From NCBI GenBank assembly GCA_963790405.1, contig CAWBOJ010000008.1, positions 1 to 64,000 on the forward strand: a DNA stretch of 64,000 nt. Reading direction: 5' to 3'. Positions 57,672-64,000 of this stretch are shown piece by piece (position 1 is the first letter of the stretch; every line of letters starts with the position of its first letter). Source of the DNA: JBGSMX01 sp963790405 (lineage in GTDB: Bacteria; Actinomycetota; Coriobacteriia; Anaerosomatales; JAGXFU01). A program made the translations under genes and the position numbers. Below the pieces are notes generated by a model, which was not told where the DNA came from, did not search any database, and saw only the letters and a program-made list of their open reading frames with translations.

Positions 57672-59569
57672 TGGCGGACCTGATCCTCTCGAACTTCGGT
57701 GTTGTCATTGCTGCGCCGTTTGTCCTGGCTCTGATCGTGGGCGTGTTCGGGCGTGCTTCGAAGGCGCTGGTTCCGATCGTGGCCATGATCGCGCCCGTCG
57801 GTGTACTCCTTTCCGGAATTGCTGCCATCTCCCGGATAACCCCTGCCGAGGCGTTTGCGGGCCCGTATGTGACCGTGCCGGTCGCAGAAGGTTCGGTGCG
57901 CTGGCTTCTCGAGACTGGAGCTGCAATCGATCTCGGTTGGGCGGTGGACGGCCTGACGGCCGTCATGCTGTGCGTCGTCGGTCTCGTGGCACTCATGGTG
58001 ATGATCTTCTCGGTAGGCTACATGGCTGGTGACGAGGGCTACGCGCGCTACTTCGCGCTTCTGTCCCTGTTCACCGGCTCCATGACCGTACTTGTGGTCG
58101 CGAACTCCCTGGTGGGACTGTTCCTAGGCTGGGAACTGGTGGGTGCGTGCAGCTACCTGCTGATCGGCTTCTGGTTCACGAAGCCGTCGGCCGCGGCTGC
58201 CGCGATCAAGGCCTTCCTGACCACCCGCGTTGGGGATGTGGGCCTGCTGCTGGGAATCGCGATCCTGTGGAAAGAGACCGGCCAGCTCGGATACGCCGGT
58301 GTGATGAGCGCGGCGACGACGCTTGCCCCAGGTACCGTTACTCTGGTGGCGTTGCTGCTGTTTGTGGGAGCCGCCGGCAAGTCTGCGCAGTTCCCGTTGC
58401 ACATCTGGCTGCCCGACGCGATGGAAGGCCCGACGCCGGTCTCCGCATTGATCCATGCGGCGACGATGGTTGCGGCGGGCGTATTCCTGGTGGCTCGCGT
58501 GTGGCCTCTGTTTGAGGCTTCTGCGGACGCGAGAATGGTTGTTCTCGTGATTGGCGCTTTCACGGCACTCGCGGCGGCGACGATCGCGGTTGCGCAGACC
58601 GACATCAAGAAGGTTCTTGCGTACTCAACGATCAGCCAACTGGGATTCATGTTCGCTGCGTTGGGGGCGGGAGCCTGGGTCGCCGCGATATTCCATCTGA
58701 CTATGCATGCAGGATTCAAGGCGCTGTTGTTCCTGGGCTCCGGCAGCGTCATTCACGGCGCAGACACTCAAGACATGCGAGAGATGGGTGGACTGCGAAA
58801 GTCGATGCCCGTCACCGCAGCCACGTGGATAGTAGGTTCGCTGGCGCTTGCCGGTATCCCTCCACTCGCCGGTTTCTGGAGCAAAGACGAAGTCATCCAC
58901 GCCGTGCTAGGCGCATCTCCGGTTGCCGGATGGGCGCTGGTATTGGCGAGTCTACTCACGGCGTTCTACATCACCCGCGCTACGCGTCTGACGTTCTTCG
59001 GCGAGTACCGCGGCTCGCACCATCCGCACGAAGGCGGCTGGTCGATGCGTTTGCCCTTGCTGATATTGGCGGTTCCGGCTGCCGTTGGGGGTCTCTTCGG
59101 TCACAGGATTGCTGAGCTGCTTGGTGAGCACGGGGAAAGCTTGGACCTGACCACTGCGGCGATTTCGATAGGTGTGGCGGTCCTCGGCATGGGGTTGGGC
59201 TGGTATCTGTACCGCGATGGGGCGGAATCCGAAACGCGGATGGAGAATCGGCTCGCGGGGTTGTGGCCAGTGCTGCGCAACGCATACGGATTCGACCCGG
59301 CAGTTCAGGCCGTGGTGGTCCGTCCAACGATCGCGGTGTCCGAGTGGCTCTACGAGATCTTCGATCGACGCGTATTCGACGGAATCGCCGAAGGCGTGGG
59401 CACCGTGACTCGGGGCGCCGGCGGTGTTGTGTCGAAGGTCCAGTACGGTGATACGCAGTGGTACGTGTCATTGCTCGGCGCCGGAGCGGTGCTGACGTTG
59501 GTCATCACCATCGTTGACTGGCCCCTGTTGTGGACATGGCTCGGCTCGCTTGTGGGGGTGGGACGATGA
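57671..59569 (+). CDS. nuoL: NADH-quinone oxidoreductase subunit L
   Basis: 632 residues, about 16 membrane segments, antiporter-like. The key Glu is in FLGWELVGACSYLLIGFW, the Lys/His region in GAAGKSAQFPLHIWLPDAME and SALIHAATMVAAGVFLVAR, and QTDIKKVLAYSTISQLGFM follows. The C-terminal half contains the long lateral helix region. GTG 57671 overlaps the last base of the nuoK stop. Proton-pumping subunit at the distal end of the membrane arm. Confidence 0.94.
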   Translation: MADLILSNFGVVIAAPFVLALIVGVFGRASKALVPIVAMIAPVGVLLSGIAAISRITPAEAFAGPYVTVPVAEGSVRWLLETGAAIDLGWAVDGLTAVMLCVVGLVALMVMIFSVGYMAGDEGYARYFALLSLFTGSMTVLVVANSLVGLFLGWELVGACSYLLIGFWFTKPSAAAAAIKAFLTTRVGDVGLLLGIAILWKETGQLGYAGVMSAATTLAPGTVTLVALLLFVGAAGKSAQFPLHIWLPDAMEGPTPVSALIHAATMVAAGVFLVARVWPLFEASADARMVVLVIGAFTALAAATIAVAQTDIKKVLAYSTISQLGFMFAALGAGAWVAAIFHLTMHAGFKALLFLGSGSVIHGADTQDMREMGGLRKSMPVTAATWIVGSLALAGIPPLAGFWSKDEVIHAVLGASPVAGWALVLASLLTAFYITRATRLTFFGEYRGSHHPHEGGWSMRLPLLILAVPAAVGGLFGHRIAELLGEHGESLDLTTAAISIGVAVLGMGLGWYLYRDGAESETRMENRLAGLWPVLRNAYGFDPAVQAVVVRPTIAVSEWLYEIFDRRVFDGIAEGVGTVTRGAGGVVSKVQYGDTQWYVSLLGAGAVLTLVITIVDWPLLWTWLGSLVGVGR

Positions 59570-60987
59570 TGATCTCGCTCCTCATTCTGATTCCGGCAGC
59601 AGGGATTGTACTGACTGCGTTGTCGGGTCGGTACGCGCGATGGGTTGCACTGGCTGCTGCGCTTGCGACGTGTGTCCCGCTGGTCGTCCTTGGATCGCAG
59701 GGTCTGTTGAGTGGGGCTGTGAACGATGCATCGCTTGGGTTCCCCGGCATGCAGTACATGTGGGCATTGCGGCTCGACGGGCTGTCGATTCCGCTCGTTG
59801 CCCTGACTGCGTTCCTGACTGTTATCGCCGTCCTGGCGTCATGGGGAATCGAAGAGCGACCGGCGGCGCATCATGCATTGCTTCTGCTGCTCGAAGCTGC
59901 GGTCATGGGTGTGTTCCTGGCCGACGATGTGGTGCTGTTCTACGTGTTCTGGGAGGCCGTACTGATACCGATGTACTTCCTCATCGGGATCTGGGGTCAC
60001 GAACGACGGCGTCATGCTGCGGTGAAGTTCTTCCTCTACACGTTCCTTGCAAGTGCCGTGATGCTGATCGGAATTCTCTATGTCGTGTTCACGACGGGAA
60101 TGGTACGGATCAGCGATTTGGCCGTCATGACCTCGGGGCTGAACCAGACGGCCGTCTTCTGGCTGCTGGCGGTCGGTATGCTCGTGAAGATACCCGTGGT
60201 TCCTCTGCACACATGGCTTCCGGATGCGCATGTTGAGGCACCGACAGCCGGTTCGATCATGCTTGCGGGTGTACTGCTGAAAATGGGTGGATACGGCCTG
60301 ATGCGAGTCGCGGTGCCACTGGCTCCGACGGCGGCCGCTCAAGCGGCGGGTGTACTCGCGGCGCTAGGAATCGTCGGCATTGTGTACGGTGCGGCGATGG
60401 CGCTTGCGCAAAGCGATCTGAAGCGTCTTGTGGCGTATTCGTCCGTGGCGCACATGGGATTTGTGGTCTTGGCGATCGCAGCAGGTACGGCCGCGTCATA
60501 CCAGGCTGCAATGCTTGCGATGGTGAGTCACGGTGTGGTGGCTGCGCTGCTCTTCTTGTTGGTCGGCATTCTCTACGAGAGAACCCATACACGCGAACTG
60601 GTTCGTTTCGGTGGCCTGGGCAAGGTACTCCCGGGATGGGCGTCTGTGTTCACGTTCGGAGCGCTGGCCAGCCTCGGATTGCCAGGCTTGTCGGGCTTCC
60701 CGGGTGAGTTCCTCACCACAATCGAGGGCTTCAAGGCGTTTGGTTGGTGGATCGTGCCTGCGACCGTCGGTGTGGTTCTGGGGGCCGCGTACAATCTGCG
60801 TGCCGTATGGGCCGTGAACCATCGGGGCGGTAGTGGCGAGTGGCTGAATATCGACGATCTACACCTTCGAGAGTGGGTGCCGGTGCTGGCTTTGGCTCTA
60901 GCGATCCTAGTCCTGGGGATGTGGCCGCGACTGGTTACAGATGTGGCTCATGTCACGCTCGCAGTGCTTGCCGCGGGAGGGATGTAG
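59566..60987 (+). CDS. nuoM: NADH-quinone oxidoreductase subunit M
   Basis: 473 residues from ATG 59566, which overlaps the nuoL stop (ATGA). About 14 membrane segments. The conserved Glu is in FYVFWEAVLIPMYFLIGIWG, the Lys in LLAVGMLVKIPVVPLHTWLP, and DAHVEAPTAGSIMLAGVLLK and QSDLKRLVAYSSVAHMGF are further hallmarks. Intact. Confidence 0.94.
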   Translation: MMISLLILIPAAGIVLTALSGRYARWVALAAALATCVPLVVLGSQGLLSGAVNDASLGFPGMQYMWALRLDGLSIPLVALTAFLTVIAVLASWGIEERPAAHHALLLLLEAAVMGVFLADDVVLFYVFWEAVLIPMYFLIGIWGHERRRHAAVKFFLYTFLASAVMLIGILYVVFTTGMVRISDLAVMTSGLNQTAVFWLLAVGMLVKIPVVPLHTWLPDAHVEAPTAGSIMLAGVLLKMGGYGLMRVAVPLAPTAAAQAAGVLAALGIVGIVYGAAMALAQSDLKRLVAYSSVAHMGFVVLAIAAGTAASYQAAMLAMVSHGVVAALLFLLVGILYERTHTRELVRFGGLGKVLPGWASVFTFGALASLGLPGLSGFPGEFLTTIEGFKAFGWWIVPATVGVVLGAAYNLRAVWAVNHRGGSGEWLNIDDLHLREWVPVLALALAILVLGMWPRLVTDVAHVTLAVLAAGGM

Positions 60988-60988
60988 C

Positions 60989-62458
60989 ATGAACGAGACC
61001 CTCCTGGTGATCGCCCCGATTCTCGCGTGTGTTGCCGGAGCCGTGTTGACGATGGCAGCCGATGCGATCGGGTGGCCGAGGGTCGCGGTGTTCTTCGCCG
61101 TCGCAGGCGTGGCAACCGCCGCCGGTTTTGCCGGATACACAGCCGTGTCCTTTGAGGGGTCGGTCGTAGCCTACGACGCGTTCATCGGCGGTGGCGGCAT
61201 CTCTGCTGCGGTGACTGCGTTGCTGGGCCTATCGGCACTGGCACTGCTCGGAGGCGCCGGTTCATATGCGAGACGTTCGGGAGGAGCGGGAGCGGCGGCT
61301 CTGGTGGCGTTTGCCTCCGCCGGCGCTGCAGCGCTCGCGCAGTCAGTCGATCTCGTCATGACGATTATCGCGCTCGAGACCGTTGCGGTGTGTGCCTATG
61401 CGCTGGTTGCGACCGGGCATTCCGAACGGTCCAGCGAGGCGGCAATGAAGTATGTGATCCAAGGAGCGGTGTCGACAGGGCTGTTGCTTCTTGGTGCGGC
61501 GATCCTGTTCGGTCTCTACGGCGGCGAGAGTGCGTTTGTGTCAATTGGTGCCAACCTGCGAGAAGGTCCCATCCTGCCGGGTGCGGTGGGCGGATCGCTC
61601 GTCTTGGTAGCACTGGGATTCAAGCTCGGTGCTGCGCCATTCCATTCATGGGCGCCGGATGTCTTCGAGACGGCTCCGCCCGTGCAGGGTGCGTTTCTGG
61701 CAAGCGCGCCGAAGATCGGTGCTCTGGTCGCCGCTTTCATCCTCGCCTCGACGGTTCTTGTGGGCAATGTTGGCAATCTCGAGTATCAGGTTGCAGTGAT
61801 TGCCGTTCTGTCGGTTGTCGTCGGGAGTCTCGGCGGTTTGAGGCAGACATCCTACACGCGGCTGCTGGGGTATTCAGGGATCGCCCAGATTGGATATGCA
61901 CTTGCGGGGCTGACTGTGGGTGTGGCCACAGGGGGGGCTCAACTCGGATCGATGTTCCCGCTTACGCTCGTGCTGGTTGTCTCGTACGGTCTGGCCGCCG
62001 TCGGTGCGTTTCTTGTCGCCGATGTAGTACGGGCCGCCAGACCCTCATGGGATGGGTCGCTTGAGGGGATGGCAGGACTTGGCAAAGAGCGCCCGTTCAT
62101 AGGGATTGCCGCAGGGGCGCTTATGTTCTCGCTGACCGGAATCCCGCTCACCGCAGGCTTCTGGGGCAAGCTGCTGGTCTTTGGAGCTGCGATCTCGACC
62201 GGATGGGCGTGGCTTGCGACGGTGTGCATCATCGGCTCGGTCATTTCCTTCGGGTACTACGGCAACGTCGTGAGATGGCTGTTCTTTGAGGGCGTTGAGC
62301 CTGAAGGCGCCGAAGACGAAGAAGATGGAACCGAGACGGTTGTTCAGCGCTCGGTCCTGGCATCCGGGGTTGTCGGCTTCATCGCGCTCGCGGTGGTTGC
62401 TGTCGGGGTAGTTCCACTCTTCACGGGAATCGAACCGCTCGTCGCTCTGTTCAGCTGA
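60989..62458 (+). CDS. nuoN: NADH-quinone oxidoreductase subunit N
   Basis: 489 residues from ATG 60989, one base after the nuoM stop. Fourteen or so membrane segments, antiporter-like. MTIIALETVAVCAYALVA carries the conserved Glu; FKLGAAPFHSWAPDVFETAP and RLLGYSGIAQIGYALAG are typical. An acidic loop near the C-terminus (EGAEDEEDG) is unusual but tolerated. Last gene of the nuo operon. Confidence 0.94.
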   Translation: MNETLLVIAPILACVAGAVLTMAADAIGWPRVAVFFAVAGVATAAGFAGYTAVSFEGSVVAYDAFIGGGGISAAVTALLGLSALALLGGAGSYARRSGGAGAAALVAFASAGAAALAQSVDLVMTIIALETVAVCAYALVATGHSERSSEAAMKYVIQGAVSTGLLLLGAAILFGLYGGESAFVSIGANLREGPILPGAVGGSLVLVALGFKLGAAPFHSWAPDVFETAPPVQGAFLASAPKIGALVAAFILASTVLVGNVGNLEYQVAVIAVLSVVVGSLGGLRQTSYTRLLGYSGIAQIGYALAGLTVGVATGGAQLGSMFPLTLVLVVSYGLAAVGAFLVADVVRAARPSWDGSLEGMAGLGKERPFIGIAAGALMFSLTGIPLTAGFWGKLLVFGAAISTGWAWLATVCIIGSVISFGYYGNVVRWLFFEGVEPEGAEDEEDGTETVVQRSVLASGVVGFIALAVVAVGVVPLFTGIEPLVALFS

Positions 62459-62522
62459 CGGACTCATTCTGGTGCGTGGACGGCTTCATTCGGAGTGCCT
62501 CGAGAAGGCATTCACAATCATC

Positions 62523-62552
62523 TTGCGTAATTCCTGACCGACTGGGTACAAT
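62523..62552 (+). promoter_or_regulatory. Predicted promoter after nuoN
   Basis: TTGCGT (62523-62528), 18 bases, TACAAT (62547-62552). It could drive the FlgM-like gene. It lies upstream of a 7-bp inverted repeat GTTGCAT-GCAA-ATGCAAC (62562-62579), which may be an operator. Confidence 0.4.
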
Positions 62553-62590
62553 TACCTGTGAGTTGCATGCAAATGCAACCCCTTACCCCT

Positions 62591-62626
62591 GAGCCTCAAG
62601 GTGCCGGCCTTGGGGCTCCCCCATTT
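62591..62626 (+). terminator. Possible terminator between nuoN and the FlgM-like gene
   Basis: GAGCCTCAAGG and CCTTGGGGCTC (62591-62601, 62608-62618) pair with one G-T type mismatch around TGCCGG. CCCCCATTTTCT follows. It would also truncate a transcript from the promoter just upstream, so an attenuator is possible. Confidence 0.45.
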
Positions 62627-62786
62627 TCTCGGGATAGGGAGGGGGCTCCTGGCGGACTCCGACGTTCCGTTATGCGGCCGCTCATCTCCGCATTACGCCC
62701 GTCTGTCATGCGCAACACAGAGAATTCAATTCTCCATGTGAAGTGCATCAAGTCCGAGTCGCGATGGTCCGATACCTAGATTCAGA

Positions 62787-63057
62787 ATGATTATTTCAGA
62801 GGAGCAGGTCCGGCTAGCTGTCGAGTACCTGCATACGTCAAAGGCAAGTCGACACTGTATCGAGTCCGCAGGCGATGCCGTCCGGCGTATCTCCCGAGCT
62901 CATCGAGCAGCGTGCGCCGGTCACTCGCAGACATGCCCGGATCTCAGGGATGATCGGGTCGCGCATGGCAGGGAGCTGCTTGCGGCACGAGCCCTCGAGT
63001 GGCACGGAGGTCGCCGAGAAGATGATCGGCCGCATCATCTCAGACTCCATCCGCTAG
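62787..63057 (+). CDS. FlgM-like anti-sigma factor, frameshifted
   Basis: Three plus frames combine into a protein of about 90 residues: MIISEEQVRLAVEYLHTSK, VSPELIEQ, RRSLADM, PDLRDDRVAHGRELLAARAL and SGTEVAEKMIGRIISDSIR. The last two segments are the conserved FlgM C-terminus that binds the flagellar sigma factor (R..RV..A...L..G.......A.KM). Frame changes lie near 62,880, 62,930 and 63,000. No flagellar genes are visible. The next genes are a small membrane protein and a type IV pilus ATPase, so it may act on a motility or pilus sigma factor. Confidence 0.65.
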
Positions 63058-63187
63058 CTGCGACACGGTGTGGTCCACGGCAGGGATGTTGACCTGCGGT
63101 GGCGCAGCCGCCCCTCAAGACGGATAATGCGTATGCGTTGAAGCGTGCACCTGGGTTCGGGGAGCCGCTAGCCGTGGAGACGAATCT

Positions 63188-63382
63188 GTGCGCACGATCC
63201 TTACGATCGTGATGAATCTGCTGATCGTGCTCGCCGTCTTGGTGACCGCCGCTATCGTGATTGCGTTCTTCGGTACGCTCTCTTCACAGACGTGGGGTGA
63301 GGCGATGGTCGATATCGGAGGAATGGTGACGATCCCATTCGGGGTCGAGGCAATCAAGACGCCGTACGGTGGCGATTCCTGA
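63188..63382 (+). CDS. Small membrane protein, function unknown
   Basis: 64 residues from GTG 63188, one membrane segment (TIVMNLLIVLAVLVTAAIVIAFF broken here: about residues 5-29), then DIGGMVTIPFGVEAIKTPYG. GTGGAGACGAA lies about 10 bases upstream. It stands between the FlgM-like gene and pilB. No family recognised. Confidence 0.6.
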   Translation: MRTILTIVMNLLIVLAVLVTAAIVIAFFGTLSSQTWGEAMVDIGGMVTIPFGVEAIKTPYGGDS

Positions 63383-63493
63383 AGTGGACGCGGCGCTCAC
63401 GGTGGGTGTGTTGCTGCTTGGCCGAATGGGGACTTGCCGTCGGACGGCAGCGTAGCGTAGTCAATCGAGACGACGGATCATGAGGGAGGTCTC

Positions 63494-64000
63494 GTGGACT
63501 ACGGCAGTGAACGCTTGGCGAGTTGCTCGTGTCCAGGCGGGCCTCATCAGCCGAGGAACAGCTCGATGGGTGCTCGAACGTCAGGTACCGAGGGCGGCAA
63601 GCTCGGCGAGATTCTGGTGAACCAGCTCATCTTGACCGAGGACCAGATCGCCGGAGACGCTTGCCGAGCCAGAAAGGTCTGGAGCACGTCAGTCTCACGC
63701 GCTACGCGATCGATCGCGCCGCCGTGAACCTGATTCCCGAACGCATGGCGTTCACGCGTCTCGTCATCCCCATCGGGTTCGACGACGGATTCTGCTCGTG
63801 CTGGCCATGGCAGACCCGCTCGATATCGAGGCGATCGACGACGTCGAGATGCGCACTGGACTACGTGTGACTCCCGGTGGTGGCGAGCCGTTCGCAGATC
63901 GTGTACGCGATCGACAAGTACGTCGCGTCGTCGATGCGTTCCACGACGTGGTGCAGACCAGCCTCGATGAGGAAGCGGGAGCCGACGAGGCTGCGGCTGC
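63494..64000 (+). CDS. pilB: PilB/GspE-type ATPase, N-terminal MshEN domains, partial and frameshifted
   Basis: GTG 63494 follows GGAGG by 4 bases; the window ends inside the gene. Fragments from three frames give the type II secretion/type IV pilus ATPase N-terminal fold: ELLV and SAEEQLDG, KLGEILVNQLILTEDQIA, HVSLTRYAIDRAAVNLIPER, MAFTRLVIPIGFDDG, LAMADPLDIEAIDDVEMRTG and SQIVYAIDKY. The two LGEILV-type motifs indicate tandem MshEN units. Frames change near 63,545, 63,595, 63,665, 63,790 and 63,870. The ATPase core is outside the window. It would power pilus extension. Confidence 0.75.

Overview
The window is most likely a long-read metagenome contig with a misjoin near position 5,500. Positions 1 to about 5,500 look proteobacterial: a TAXI-type TRAP solute receptor, an outer-membrane beta-barrel protein, two tandem OFA-like MFS transporters and the 5' part of pyruvate dehydrogenase E1 alpha. 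From about 5,503 onward the content is that of a high-GC Gram-positive: cell-wall-binding (CWB2) repeats, a fused chain-length regulator/tyrosine kinase, a Firmicutes/Actinobacteria-like nuo operon and a PilB-type ATPase. My best guess is Actinomycetota near Coriobacteriia, inferred from gene content only. Many genes are split by 1-2 base indels. Several sit in homopolymers or can be proved against a near-identical neighbouring copy, so I treat most as sequencing error, not decay. I give one feature per gene and state where the frame breaks.

Layout: 5.8-8.7 kb encodes exported surface proteins. 8.7-25.3 kb is an exopolysaccharide locus: BY-kinase, polymerase, flippase, sugar epimerase, at least six GT4 glycosyltransferases, an FkbM methyltransferase, a hexapeptide acyltransferase and another methyltransferase. 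Its strand changes repeatedly, as in mosaic surface-polysaccharide loci. 25.7-39.4 kb is one giant secreted protein on the minus strand: signal peptide, NHL propeller, then many Ig-like (OmpL47-type) and carbohydrate-binding-like beta-sandwich repeats. 39.6-43.3 kb resumes polysaccharide functions: initiating phosphoglycosyltransferase, WecB and GalE.

43.3-47.4 kb is an accessory element lying between two identical copies of tRNA-Val(CAC). It carries a large serine recombinase whose 3' end lies inside the tRNA, a small hypothetical gene and an AbiE-type toxin-antitoxin pair. The antitoxin gene is interrupted by a 448-bp methyltransferase fragment. Beside it is a 182-base stretch without a single C.

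47.5-51.1 kb holds a 52-residue Cys-motif protein, a flavin disulfide reductase and a divergent ABC-F ATPase. 51.2-62.5 kb is a complete nuoABCDHIJKLMN operon without nuoEFG. Its NuoI has a GltD-like NAD(P)H/FAD oxidoreductase module inserted between its N-terminal segment and its ferredoxin domain. Two inverted repeats, one over the predicted -35, precede the operon. The last 1.5 kb holds a FlgM-like anti-sigma factor, a small membrane protein and the 5' end of a PilB/GspE ATPase.
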